Assembly (NCBI GenBank): GCA_016929715.1
Contig: JAFGIG010000001.1
Coordinates: 1 to 43,483 of the forward strand
DNA length: 43,483 bases
Source: Caldifarciminota bacterium
GTDB taxonomy: Bacteria > SDB-A
Direction of reading: 5' to 3'
The notes under the pieces were generated by a model. It ran no database searches. It was not told the DNA's origin and saw only the letters and a program-made list of their open reading frames with translations. The translations under genes were made by a program, and so were the position numbers. Positions within the stretch are counted from its first letter, which is position 1; every line of letters begins with the position of its first letter. Shown here piece by piece: positions 1-9,022 of this stretch.

Positions 1-181
1 ACTTGAAAGCGGCTTAAACTCTATAGATAGATTTAACCTTTTCCAATAGCTCGTTATGAATAACCTGTTTTGAGCTAATAGTTCTTTTTGGAATGTAACT
101 TGAAAGCGGCTTAAACTCTATAGATAGATTTAACCTTTTCCAATAGCCCGTTATGAATAACCTGTTTTGAGCTAATAGTTC
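1..181. repeat. Two direct copies of an 84-bp repeat, 97-bp period
   Basis: Copy 1 is 1-84 and copy 2 is 98-181, separated by a 13-bp T-rich spacer (85-97). They differ at one base (T at 51, C at 148). Each unit contains inverted motifs. In copy 1, TTAAA-C-TCTAT (14-24) pairs with ATAGA-TTTAA (27-36). GTTAT (53-57) pairs with ATAAC (60-64). TAGCTC (47-52) pairs with GAGCTA (72-77) around that small hairpin. The last two bases of copy 2 belong to the stop codon of the minus-strand response regulator. The window starts on the first base of a unit, so the array may continue leftward, or this may be a contig edge in repetitive DNA. No coding content is seen. Confidence 0.85.
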
Positions 182-1523
182 ATAATGAGCAAAATAACTT
201 TAACTTTCTTTTAAGAGTCGAAAGAGAAATACCGAGATCTCTCGCTGTTTTCGACATATTATTTCCGTTGCTGTTAAGCGTGGTTAAAATGTGCTCTCTT
301 TCTATCTCTTCGAGCTTCAAAGGTTTTTTATGCTGACTCCTGTGAAAAAGCTCTGTTTCCTGAGCGCTTTGCGCGCAGAGTATTTTTGAAGGAAGGACAG
401 CCCGGTCTTCTGCTATTATCATGGCTCTCTCTATAACATTTCTCAATTCCCTGATGTTTCCATCCCAAAAATATCTGCTGAGGACTAATTTTTCCTCTTC
501 GGGTATTATATAGATTTTACCTGCTGAAAGATCTTTTACAAAATACTCTGCCAAATCAGCTATATCCTGAACTCTCTCTCTTAACGGGGGCAGGTGAATC
601 CTGAGAACATTGAGCCGGTAATACAAATCCTTCCTGAACAGATTTTTTGATGAATTTCCGTCTATGTCGGAATTAGTCGCCGCTATTATTCTCGCGGCTG
701 TTTTTCTGGTGACGACATCGCCGATTCGCCTGCACTTTTTCTCTTCTATGACGCCAAGAAGCTTTGACTGAAGAGAAAGGGGCATTTCACCGATTTCGTC
801 GAGAAGCAGTGTCCCTTCGTGAGCGACTTCTAAAAGGCCTTTTTTGTCGTTGTCGGCGCCTGTAAAAGCGCCTTTTTTGTATCCGAAAAGCTCGGCTTCT
901 ACTAAATTTTCGGGCAGAGCCGCGCAGTTGACGCTGACAAAAGGACCTTTTTTCCCGCTTTTTTTGTGAATTATTTTGGCTATCAAAGTCTTTCCGGTTC
1001 CGGTCTCTCCTGTTATCAGGACAGGAGAATCCGATCTAGAGGCTATCTCTATGAGTTCCTCTGTTTTAGCTTTGGATCCTGAAGAGCCCACAAGCTCGAG
1101 GTCTTCTTCTTCTTTTTTCTTCAGAAAATTGAGATCTTCGAGTCCCTTTTCGAGATCGAGCTGTTTAAGGCTTTTTTCTATTGCAAAAGTCAGCTCTTTG
1201 AAGTTGACCGGTTTTGAAACATACCAGAATGCGCCTACCTCAATGGCTTTCAATGCGTTTTCGAAACTCGGAAAAGCCGTTGAAAAAATAATTTTTGTCT
1301 TTTCGTTGTTTTTCAATATGCTCTCGCATATCGCGTGCCCTTCGACGTCAGGAAGTTTCTGATCGAGTATTACAACGTCTATGAGCTGTTTCGAGCATAT
1401 ATCGAGCCCTTTTTTTCCGGTCGAAGCTGTGAATACATCCATCCCTCTCGGTTTGAAATAATCCTCCATTGTCGAAAGGAAAATTTCGTCGTCATCTATG
1501 ACAAGAAGAGTTCGCTTATCCAT
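180..1523 (-). CDS. Sigma-54-dependent response regulator (NtrC family)
   Basis: The protein (447 aa) has the full three-domain NtrC layout. An N-terminal receiver (about 1-118) carries the acidic pocket D10-D12, phospho-acceptor D54, T82 and K104. A sigma-54 AAA+ domain (about 141-375) has Walker A GETGTGKT (172-179), the sigma-54 contact loop GAFTGA (218-223) and Walker B LLLDEIGEM. A Fis-type helix-turn-helix lies at about 405-447. It should activate sigma-54 promoters once phosphorylated, most likely by the histidine kinase encoded 4 bp upstream. The ATG at 1521-1523 follows the kinase stop with no clear Shine-Dalgarno sequence, which suggests coupling. The stop codon touches an 84-bp repeat. 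The targets are not evident, and I found no convincing -24/-12 promoter in the window. Confidence 0.95.
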   Translation of the reverse strand: MDKRTLLVIDDDEIFLSTMEDYFKPRGMDVFTASTGKKGLDICSKQLIDVVILDQKLPDVEGHAICESILKNNEKTKIIFSTAFPSFENALKAIEVGAFWYVSKPVNFKELTFAIEKSLKQLDLEKGLEDLNFLKKKEEEDLELVGSSGSKAKTEELIEIASRSDSPVLITGETGTGKTLIAKIIHKKSGKKGPFVSVNCAALPENLVEAELFGYKKGAFTGADNDKKGLLEVAHEGTLLLDEIGEMPLSLQSKLLGVIEEKKCRRIGDVVTRKTAARIIAATNSDIDGNSSKNLFRKDLYYRLNVLRIHLPPLRERVQDIADLAEYFVKDLSAGKIYIIPEEEKLVLSRYFWDGNIRELRNVIERAMIIAEDRAVLPSKILCAQSAQETELFHRSQHKKPLKLEEIEREHILTTLNSNGNNMSKTARDLGISLSTLKRKLKLFCSL

Positions 1524-1527
1524 TTAT

Positions 1528-2520
1528 TCACATGCTTTTCGGGATTGAAATTAAAACTTCTGTTCCTCTTTCAAGGCTCTTCATATCTATCGTGCCCCCC
1601 ATTTTTATCAAAAGATTTTTCACTATAGTGAGACCCATGCCGGTGCCTTTTGGTTTTGTAGTGTAAAACGGAAAAAATATTTTGCCTCTTTGCTCCTCTC
1701 CGATGCCTATGCCGTTGTCGCGGACAGTTATAACGACTTTTGTCCTTAAACTCGAAATTTCAATGTCAATTGTCGGCTCATCTATTTCTGATACCGCGTC
1801 CATTGCGTTTGTAAGAACATTGAGCAGGACGTGCTGAAGAGCTCGCATGTCGGTCATCGCGAAAATCAAGGGGGTTTTGAACCTGACACTGAAAAATATC
1901 TTTCTCTTGTCAAGATCCGACTCTATCAGCTTGGCAAATTTGTCGAAAAACATCTTCATGCTGACAGCTTGTATGTTCAAGTCTTCATAGGCGTTAAAAA
2001 CCTTGAACATTCTGAGTAAAAACTCTATTCTGTTTATCTCGGTGAGTATGCTCTCGAGATACTCAAGAACTTTTTCCTGCGAAAAAAAATTGACATTGTC
2101 TTTCAGGACGCTCGCTATAGTCTTTATCGAGTTTAGCGGATTTCCAACTTCATGCGAAAATCCTGTGAAAATATAGCCTATGTTGTCCATGGTCGCCGTG
2201 GCTTCGGCTATTTTTTGAAGCCTCTCTTTTTCTGAGATATCGTTTAAGAGAATTGCCATGTGTTCTTCGGACATGGGATACAGCGTATATCCTAAAATCA
2301 TTTCCCCTACGTATGCTTTTCTCTGAATTTTTCGGGAACTTTGCAGGCTCGATTCTTCGATTCCTAGAATACTGAGCAGTTCCAAGTATTCCGGAGAATT
2401 CAAGGCGTTCTTCGCATAGGAATTCATTAAGATTATCTTTTCTGTCGGCAAATCGAGAAGGACAAAACCAGTATCCATTTTCTCGATTATTTCGAAGAGC
2501 TCTTTATTTTCCAAATCCAT
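1528..2520 (-). CDS. Cytosolic sensor histidine kinase, partner of the NtrC-type regulator
   Basis: The protein has 330 aa and no membrane segment or signal peptide, so it should sense a cytoplasmic cue. An N-terminal PAS-like region (about 10-95) precedes the HisKA dimerisation domain with phospho-acceptor H123 in FSHEVGNPLN. The HATPase domain has the N box (N238 in NVLTNAMDA), G1 DNGIG (268-272), F box FFPFYTT (282-288) and G2 GTGMGL (292-297). All catalytic motifs are intact. This layout resembles NtrB/AtoS-type kinases that pair with sigma-54 activators. It lies first in a two-gene pair with the regulator, 43 bp after the barrel protein, and may be read from the same transcript. The GGAGC upstream of the ATG is a reasonable ribosome-binding site. 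The ligand is unknown. Confidence 0.95.
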   Translation of the reverse strand: MDLENKELFEIIEKMDTGFVLLDLPTEKIILMNSYAKNALNSPEYLELLSILGIEESSLQSSRKIQRKAYVGEMILGYTLYPMSEEHMAILLNDISEKERLQKIAEATATMDNIGYIFTGFSHEVGNPLNSIKTIASVLKDNVNFFSQEKVLEYLESILTEINRIEFLLRMFKVFNAYEDLNIQAVSMKMFFDKFAKLIESDLDKRKIFFSVRFKTPLIFAMTDMRALQHVLLNVLTNAMDAVSEIDEPTIDIEISSLRTKVVITVRDNGIGIGEEQRGKIFFPFYTTKPKGTGMGLTIVKNLLIKMGGTIDMKSLERGTEVLISIPKSM

Positions 2521-2563
2521 TTTTGCTCCGTTTTTATATCAATTTATCACAATATCGCCTGCA

Positions 2564-5500
2564 TTAAAACAGCAGTTTTATGCCGAGCGACAATCTTTGG
2601 TATGTTTTTTCGTCTATTCTTTTTTCACCGGAGTAGGAAGCGAGAAAGGACAGGTTGCCGGATGCCATGATGTCTGAGGAGAGATTCCAGTGTAAAACGT
2701 ATCCAGGAAAATCAATAGCCCTAAGTTCGGCAGGGGCAAATGAGGAAGTATAATTGTTGTATGTCAAGCCGAAAGATCCGTCGAGTCTTATATTTCCCGA
2801 AAGTGAAGCTCCGGCGGAAATATCTGTTTTCCTGAATACAAAAGGTCCGAGCAAGGGATAATCTATAAACCCGTTAAACTTTTTCACGACAGCTGTAACT
2901 ACTATTCTCGGTTCCCATGAGCCTATCTCAAGTGCTCCTAAAATTCTCGCGCTGATTTGGTTGCAGTAATAAGAATCATTTTCTGAAACTTTTTCAAATG
3001 AGGATTCTCCGTAAGAACTTTCAGTCTCTAAACGGACTTTTTCATCATAGGCATATCCTATCATAATCATCCATGCATCTTTCAGCGCATCACCTTCCTG
3101 TTCTGAATTTAGATTTATCTCTCTTCTGGCAGAAATCCACGTTTCAGAATTTTCCGTCAGTCCTTTTCTGGCGCCGGCAGAAAAAAAACGAGCCCCTTTT
3201 AGAGTGTTAATCCTGTTCATGGTATGCCCCGGATAGAAAAACGCCGTCGCTTGTGAGTTTTCGCTTTTGTTTATCTCTCGCGCCTTGAGCGCGAAACGAA
3301 AACTTATTCCTCCAAAAAAAGGGCTGAAAAAAGCATAAAAAGACGCGTCATTTACCGGCTCCGAAGAACCTGTCTCTACCCAAAACCTGACATATCTGCC
3401 GTATGGATCAGGGTAATAGATCTTCGCAACAGAGTCATAGCTGAAATTACCCTTTCCTTCGGCGACTTCTTCGAAAACCTCCATTCTTGTAAAATATCTC
3501 GTCCTCGAAAGTGAGTATTCAGCATTAAAGACAACGGCTCCAGAAGAAAATATTGAAATCTCGCTTTTGCCCAAATAAAACGACTGTTCGCTTCTGGGGT
3601 TGAATTTTCCGGGAATTTCTGTTTTCTTCGATAAAAATAAACTAAAAGAACAGCCTTTTCCCCGAAATGCGCTTTTAAAACCCACTTCATTTAGTGTCAT
3701 ATAGACTTCTCTTTCGCCTTCCGTTTCGACGCTTAATCTGCTTGTAAAACCGTGAGCTGAAAAACTGAGGTTTTCGCCCAAAAAAACTGTCCACATGGAG
3801 AACACTTTATCTGTAGATGAATGCACAGTGTCTTCCGACGTCTGCCTGGTCAAGGCGAACTCGGGTCTGATAAAAGAAAATTCCAGCCCGCCTTTCAAAG
3901 ACATCCATTCATCCTTCTTCGATAAATTTCCGGCGGCAGAAGTGGAATCGCCTCTCTGATATGCCGTGATAAATGAAAGGTATCTTCTTTCATCTCCCCA
4001 GGTGATTGAAATGTCCGCTCTTTCTTTTCTGAAATCAAGATTTGTCAAAAAGCCTGAATTGCCTTCTAAAGTGAGTTTTTCATATCCCGCTCCGCGAAAG
4101 CTCAAAAAAACCCATCTGCCGCCCGGAGAGAGAACTGAAGAAAAATATTCAACCGGTTTTTTGCCGCCGTAATCATCCAGAGCTGAAAATCTTTTTCCTA
4201 TAGAAGCTCCTTCACCGAATATGCTGAAACTTCCTCTTCTAAAACTGAAATTCCCTCCAGCCCCGAAACCTTCGTTGTCTTGATCATCACGCGGTGAAAA
4301 TAGGTTTTTGTCAGCGTATGATCTGGCTCCTGTTATCTCCAATGCGAAAATATCCGAATTAAAACCCGCGCCAAAAATTTCGGCTGTTCTCGTCTGCGCA
4401 GGTTCAACACTTATTTTTGCCAAATAATCTCCTTTTTCCGCGCCTGCATATCTGAATCCGGGGAGCGAGCCGTCGTAAACATATTCTCCCATTCCGCTGT
4501 CAACTCTCATAAAAGATACGTCGTAGGAACCTTTTCCGTAGCCTCTGAATACATATATTCCTTCTTCAGAGTCGTATGACCCTCTCCCCACACCGACGAA
4601 TATTCCCGCGTCAACCAAACCCTGACGTGCAGAATCACCAAGAGATTCGAGAATTTCTATTGCCCTTTCGCTCAGGGCAAACCCAAACGGTGCATCTTTT
4701 ATATCGGAATACCCTGCTCTTGAAAAATTCAGAAAAAAACCATTTCTTCCGGTTCCTGAACTCACAAAATGTATCATGCGCCTGAAAGAATTACCTGAAA
4801 CTTTGCAAAATACCATTATTTTGTCTTCGTCACTCAGCCGGACATCGGGAGAGAAAATTATCTGAGCGCCGTCGGTAATTTCAATCCTGTATTCTTCCGA
4901 GGATATCTGTATTCCGTTTAAAAATACTTTTTCGCTTCCGGGCACGAAATTTCTGTTTTCATTGCTTTCTAGTATAGGATAAGGACCCTGCATTCCGAAC
5001 ACGGCTTCAATTATTTTTATCATTGTTTCATTTTTTATCTCTCCGAAAGAACCCATGAGATAATTTTCACTCAGAGTCAACTCGCCTTTGACTCCCAATA
5101 TGTCTCCTGAAAGATTCCCGCAAATTCCGACTTCCTGGCTTTCTTCTATGTCTCCAATATAAGCCCTCATCACAGGCGATTCCAATGTTATATAAATTTT
5201 TTCGAGGTCTCCGACCGGAAGAGCTTCTCCACTCTTGCCGCTGTGTATATAACCTCCCACTTTCCAATATTCGCTGATTAAGCCCCTAAAATTTAGAGCC
5301 AGATCCTGCCGGATTTCGCCTTTTCCGGATTCGGTCCATCCGAAACCGAAAGACTTTTCTCCCCCAATACTCAAATTGTCCGAGTTTTCTGTATTGCCGG
5401 GAAATTCTCCGAAAGAATATCCGGATCCCTCCTCCGCAGCAACCGGGGAATAGGCCCTGTAGAGGGAGTCTGCCAGATAAGATATCGGGAGATATGAAAC

Positions 5501-5701
5501 AAAAACACTTTCAGAGGCTATACGGGGGAAAAACAGACACGCTTCACTATAGTCTACAGAGAACTCAATATCGGCAGGAAATACAGAAACAGAATTGACG
5601 ACAATTTTACTGAACTCAAGTTCATAACGCCCGTAAACCGGCGGCAATAAAGTGTCAATACAAAACAAATATCCCGTGGCAGTTAATGTCAGTATGAGCA
5701 C
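2564..5701 (-). CDS. Large predicted outer-membrane beta-barrel protein, unknown function
   Basis: The protein has 1045 aa. A short hydrophobic N-terminus (about 1-15, without the usual basic residues) may be an atypical signal peptide. Residues about 110-190 and 255-300 hold an N-terminal module with an SEKVFLNG-type motif followed by an IIFSP strand. I recognise this pattern from large uncharacterised envelope proteins of uncultivated FCB-related bacteria. The rest is alternating amphipathic strands rich in Gly, Ser, Tyr and Phe, and the chain ends in LSLGIKLLF. A terminal Phe is the usual BAM recognition signal. The GTG start shares one base with the ndk stop codon. If the start is wrong, the signal peptide would be longer. 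It lies between ndk and the kinase/regulator pair. Its function is not known to me. Confidence 0.8.
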   Translation of the reverse strand: MLILTLTATGYLFCIDTLLPPVYGRYELEFSKIVVNSVSVFPADIEFSVDYSEACLFFPRIASESVFVSYLPISYLADSLYRAYSPVAAEEGSGYSFGEFPGNTENSDNLSIGGEKSFGFGWTESGKGEIRQDLALNFRGLISEYWKVGGYIHSGKSGEALPVGDLEKIYITLESPVMRAYIGDIEESQEVGICGNLSGDILGVKGELTLSENYLMGSFGEIKNETMIKIIEAVFGMQGPYPILESNENRNFVPGSEKVFLNGIQISSEEYRIEITDGAQIIFSPDVRLSDEDKIMVFCKVSGNSFRRMIHFVSSGTGRNGFFLNFSRAGYSDIKDAPFGFALSERAIEILESLGDSARQGLVDAGIFVGVGRGSYDSEEGIYVFRGYGKGSYDVSFMRVDSGMGEYVYDGSLPGFRYAGAEKGDYLAKISVEPAQTRTAEIFGAGFNSDIFALEITGARSYADKNLFSPRDDQDNEGFGAGGNFSFRRGSFSIFGEGASIGKRFSALDDYGGKKPVEYFSSVLSPGGRWVFLSFRGAGYEKLTLEGNSGFLTNLDFRKERADISITWGDERRYLSFITAYQRGDSTSAAGNLSKKDEWMSLKGGLEFSFIRPEFALTRQTSEDTVHSSTDKVFSMWTVFLGENLSFSAHGFTSRLSVETEGEREVYMTLNEVGFKSAFRGKGCSFSLFLSKKTEIPGKFNPRSEQSFYLGKSEISIFSSGAVVFNAEYSLSRTRYFTRMEVFEEVAEGKGNFSYDSVAKIYYPDPYGRYVRFWVETGSSEPVNDASFYAFFSPFFGGISFRFALKAREINKSENSQATAFFYPGHTMNRINTLKGARFFSAGARKGLTENSETWISARREINLNSEQEGDALKDAWMIMIGYAYDEKVRLETESSYGESSFEKVSENDSYYCNQISARILGALEIGSWEPRIVVTAVVKKFNGFIDYPLLGPFVFRKTDISAGASLSGNIRLDGSFGLTYNNYTSSFAPAELRAIDFPGYVLHWNLSSDIMASGNLSFLASYSGEKRIDEKTYQRLSLGIKLLF

Positions 5702-6144
5702 TATATCCAGGAGCGGGTGGCGAGCTTGTATTCTATTATCTCGTCAGCTTTGAAAAATATTTCAATTTCCCTTGAAGATGACCTGTCCGAATCGGAAGCG
5801 TGTATAATATTCTGCCTTATTCTCATACCGAGATCTCCTCTTATCGTTCCTGGTTCAGCTTTCATAGGATCTGTGGCTCCGCACATTTTTCTGACTACCT
5901 CGATGACATTCTCGCCTTCGAGAATCATCGCGACCGAAGGACCCGATGTTATGAAAGAAATCAGAGATTCGTAAAAATCCTTTCCCTCGTGCTCTCTGTA
6001 ATGTTTTACCGCCATATCTGTCGTTATTTGAACCAGCTTCAATGCTATGATCTTCAAACCCCTCTTTTCAAATCTGGTTATTATTTCACCTATGAGTTCT
6101 CTCTGCACCGCGTTCGGTTTTATTATAACAAGAGTTCTCTTCAC
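5701..6144 (-). CDS. ndk: Nucleoside diphosphate kinase
   Basis: This enzyme moves the gamma-phosphate from ATP to other nucleoside diphosphates through a phosphohistidine, balancing cytosolic NTP and dNTP pools. The protein is 147 aa, close to the normal family length, and begins MKRTLVIIKPNAV with the conserved K9. The catalytic H115 sits in NIIHASDSD, where the family consensus is NxxHGSDS, so one Gly is replaced by Ala. R102 in GTIRGDL contacts phosphate. The ATG overlaps the stop of the upstream membrane-protein gene by 4 bp, and the stop shares one base with the barrel gene start, so all three are probably translationally coupled. Functional linkage to its neighbours is not obvious. Confidence 0.97.
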   Translation of the reverse strand: MKRTLVIIKPNAVQRELIGEIITRFEKRGLKIIALKLVQITTDMAVKHYREHEGKDFYESLISFITSGPSVAMILEGENVIEVVRKMCGATDPMKAEPGTIRGDLGMRIRQNIIHASDSDRSSSREIEIFFKADEIIEYKLATRSWI

Positions 6145-7832
6145 TTTTCCTCCATTTCGATTTCCGGCTCACACATTCTGATTATTTTTGCCCAAGATGC
6201 TTTTCCAGGGATTTTCTTCTCGTCGAAAAAAAACAAATCTCCTGAAAAAGCCATGTTAATAAACTCATTTTGCCTGTATTGTTTCGACACACATATTCTC
6301 TTTGAAAGGAAAAACAAAAAATCTTCAGCTTCACTCAAAACCGCCGCTCCTGATCTTGAAAGCTCTAAAGAAACTTCCCTTTTTTCCTTTTCCCACAGAG
6401 TAAATACGCCCACTGTCATTCCCGTCCCATTCAATCGAAAACAGGAAAAAACCGAAAATAATTTCAGATAGAGCAATAGTGCAGCGGCTAAAAAGATCTT
6501 TTTTCTTCCGAAATGCCTGACAGAGCACAGAAACAGCATAAACAGAGACATAAACCCACCGAGCATAATTCTTCCGTTTTTTCCTTCCGATTCAATGTTA
6601 TCAAGGGCATAGAACATCTGTGGAACATTCCTTAAAATCCTTTTGGTCGAAAACATATGGGGATTCGAAAAAAGAATAAATCTTCCCTTGCCGCAGGGAA
6701 TTTCATAATACAACGGAAAGGAAACCGTTTTGACAGCGCTGTTTTTGACCAGAGATAATCCTCCTGATGTTAATATAGGATAAAAATATCTCGCAGACGC
6801 TCTAGTTCTGAACTCAATATTTTCATTTTCGGTCAGCCATACAGTGTCGTTTTTAATTACATCAGGGACGAAAAGGCTTGTTGAAAAAAAGGGGTTTTCA
6901 TTTTCTTCGACTTGAGCCAGACTCAATCCCTGAATGTTAAATTCAGAGGACAGATAAGCCAGGTTTTCGGCGGAAGTATTGAGTAAGAAAACCGCTTTGC
7001 CGCCGCGGTTCAGAAACTTCGAAATTTCCTGAACATCTCTGATTTCACCGAGGTCGCCCGTGAATACAAGAATACCTTTAATGTCGCTTCGGCTCATGGA
7101 ATTATACATAGGGGTCTTAATATAATTTCTGAATAGGTAAAACCCTGAAAGGTAATCTTTGTCGGGAATGAAGTATGCGGATGTATATTTTTCCGCCGGG
7201 TTTCTTCCTATTAAATTGAAATCCATATTATCCTTTGCTGTTTCCGTAAATGCTAAAAAAGACGAAAAAAAAAGCAAAGCTACAGACGATGATAAAAACA
7301 TACGGCTTTTCCCCGCGCTCTTTATGAGCATAAAGATTGATGCGAAAAACAACCCGGCAACAGCGGCATCGAAATTTATGAGAATAAGACTCGCGGGCAT
7401 AAAAAAACTCAGCAGAGATCTTAAACCTTGTTTTTCAGATGAAACAGGAAAAAATAAGCAGAATAAAAGACACGGCAATTCGGGCGGAACTGCTCTAAAA
7501 AACATTCCTTCCGCGGAAACAGCGTCCACAAACGTCCGAATAAATATAAAAGCCGTCGCAGATGACAGGAGACCTCGCCTTATTTTTTCGCTGAAAAATG
7601 AAATCACTGAAAAAAGTGAAAGAAACTCAAAATAACTCTGCATAGGCGAAATGAAAAGCAATGAAATAAACACCAAAGAAATCTTCTTTCCTGAAGACAC
7701 GCCAAGACCAGTGATCGATAAAACCAGAAAAAGAAATCTCAAAGGAGATATTTGGATTGAGTGCACGAGAAGAAAGAGAGAAAGAGAAATATAAGCGAAA
7801 AAGGCTTTATTCAGATTTTTTGTCTTTAACAA
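6141..7832 (-). CDS. Polytopic membrane protein with a central soluble domain (DUF4350-like?)
   Basis: I do not firmly recognise this 563-aa protein. The first 195 residues contain about seven hydrophobic segments. A hydrophilic domain follows (about 200-425) with a Rossmann-like stretch GILVFTGDLGEIRDVQ, then FLNRGGKAVFLL, then GKGRFILFSNPHMF. This order resembles the glutamine-amidotransferase-like domain of DUF4350/GldG-type proteins. Two more membrane helices (about 428-475) and a C-terminal soluble tail of about 85 residues complete it. No catalytic Cys is apparent in the amidotransferase-like part, so a structural or binding role is likelier than catalysis. The TTG start at 7832 lacks a good Shine-Dalgarno sequence and is uncertain. 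The gene ends with a 4-bp ATGA overlap into ndk and lies 12 bp after the amidohydrolase gene. Confidence 0.7.
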   Translation of the reverse strand: MLKTKNLNKAFFAYISLSLFLLVHSIQISPLRFLFLVLSITGLGVSSGKKISLVFISLLFISPMQSYFEFLSLFSVISFFSEKIRRGLLSSATAFIFIRTFVDAVSAEGMFFRAVPPELPCLLFCLFFPVSSEKQGLRSLLSFFMPASLILINFDAAVAGLFFASIFMLIKSAGKSRMFLSSSVALLFFSSFLAFTETAKDNMDFNLIGRNPAEKYTSAYFIPDKDYLSGFYLFRNYIKTPMYNSMSRSDIKGILVFTGDLGEIRDVQEISKFLNRGGKAVFLLNTSAENLAYLSSEFNIQGLSLAQVEENENPFFSTSLFVPDVIKNDTVWLTENENIEFRTRASARYFYPILTSGGLSLVKNSAVKTVSFPLYYEIPCGKGRFILFSNPHMFSTKRILRNVPQMFYALDNIESEGKNGRIMLGGFMSLFMLFLCSVRHFGRKKIFLAAALLLYLKLFSVFSCFRLNGTGMTVGVFTLWEKEKREVSLELSRSGAAVLSEAEDFLFFLSKRICVSKQYRQNEFINMAFSGDLFFFDEKKIPGKASWAKIIRMCEPEIEMEEK

Positions 7833-7844
7833 AATAATGCCGAA

Positions 7845-9011
7845 TCAGCCTCCGAGCTTTTTTAACAGTAAATTCATAAATACATCTATTCCAATACCCA
7901 GAGCGTCCTCGTCTATGTCGAAATACGGTGAGTGATGAGGGTGATTAGCCCCTTTTTCACTGTTGCCTGCGCCGAGAAATCCCATCGCACCCGGATACCT
8001 GTTGAGATAGAAAGAAAAGTCCTCCGCAACGGCTATTTTGAGATTTTCGACCACTTCTTTTATAGCCTTTGATTCTTTCGCCGCTTCTCTGAAAAAGGCG
8101 GCATTTTCAGGTTTGTTGACCGTGGGAGGATAACTCGCGAACAGCTTCAGATCGCTTTGAGAGCCGTAAGCTTTTGCCGTTTTATCGGCTATATGTTTTA
8201 TCTTTTCGAGAATGACATCTCTCGTTGACCCATTGAAAGCTCTGAATGTTCCGCTGAGATAAGCCGAATCCGGGATTACATTGTGAGCGTGCCCCGCCTT
8301 AAACTGTCCTATAGTCACTACGGAGCTTTGGAGGGGGTCAATGCTTCTGCTGACAACAGATTGAAGCGATATGACAATGTTTGAAGCTGCGAGTATTGGG
8401 TCTTTCCCAAGATGGGGTTGGGCTCCGTGACATCCCAGTCCCGTGACATTTATTTCAAATTCGTCGGCAGAGGCGAGAAATTCGCCGTCCGGACAAATGA
8501 AGGAACCTGTTTCGACACCGGTATAAAGATGTATGCTGTAAACTTCATCGACGCCGTATTTTTCCAAAACACCGCTTTGGACGACTTTTTCGCCTCCGGC
8601 TCCCCCTTCTTCAGCAGGCTGAAACATCAGAAAAACCGAACCTTTTAAGCCCGTTTTCATTTTACAGAGAATTTCCGCCACTCCAAGAAGCATAGCCATA
8701 TGCCCGTCGTGGCCGCAGGCGTGACATACGTTTTTATTTTTTGATGAGTAATAGACTTCTTTTTTGTCCTCTAACGCCAAAGCGTCCATGTCGGATCTCA
8801 ATAAAATACAGGGTCCGTCACCGAATCTCTTGAATCCGGCAACCGCCGTGAAGGCAAAATCACTCTCTACGGCGAAGCCTCTTTCAATGAGATAATCCCG
8901 AATGAAAGAAGCCGTCTTGAATTCTTTCAGGGAAAGCTCGGGATTCATGTGAAAATGCCTTCTTATGGCAATCACATTCTCTAAAAGATCGTCAGATATG
9001 TATGATTTCAT
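7845..9011 (-). CDS. M20-family amidohydrolase (N-acyl amino acid or hippurate hydrolase type)
   Basis: This 388-aa metallohydrolase belongs to the M20D group (AmhX/HipO/IAA-amino acid hydrolase-like), which removes acyl groups from N-acylated amino acids or peptides. Visible motifs are RSDMDAL (72-78), CHACGHDGH (96-104, with the metal-binding Cys and His residues), the catalytic acidic pair in QPAEEGGAGG, and a C-terminal HHSPYFDIDEDAL. There is no signal peptide, so it should act in the cytosol. It begins only 12 nt after the 3' end of tRNA-Leu and is probably expressed from the tRNA promoter, its message being released when the tRNA is cut out. AAAGGA lies just upstream of the ATG. The substrate cannot be told from sequence. 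Confidence 0.93.
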   Translation of the reverse strand: MKSYISDDLLENVIAIRRHFHMNPELSLKEFKTASFIRDYLIERGFAVESDFAFTAVAGFKRFGDGPCILLRSDMDALALEDKKEVYYSSKNKNVCHACGHDGHMAMLLGVAEILCKMKTGLKGSVFLMFQPAEEGGAGGEKVVQSGVLEKYGVDEVYSIHLYTGVETGSFICPDGEFLASADEFEINVTGLGCHGAQPHLGKDPILAASNIVISLQSVVSRSIDPLQSSVVTIGQFKAGHAHNVIPDSAYLSGTFRAFNGSTRDVILEKIKHIADKTAKAYGSQSDLKLFASYPPTVNKPENAAFFREAAKESKAIKEVVENLKIAVAEDFSFYLNRYPGAMGFLGAGNSEKGANHPHHSPYFDIDEDALGIGIDVFMNLLLKKLGG

Positions 9012-9022
9012 ATTCCTTTATC

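Noticed and set aside
1-181. CRISPR array or integron attC sites
   Set aside because: Only two 84-bp units with a 13-bp spacer. CRISPR repeats are far shorter with longer spacers, and no cassette or attC core motif is present.
5785-5805. Inactive ndk because HGSDS reads HASDS
   Set aside because: The catalytic His, K9 and R102 are intact. A single Gly-to-Ala change beside the His does not show loss of function.
5800-6471. Plus-strand open frame of 223 codons
   Set aside because: Lies antisense over ndk and the membrane-protein gene, both well supported. Its translation has no family likeness and no ribosome-binding site.
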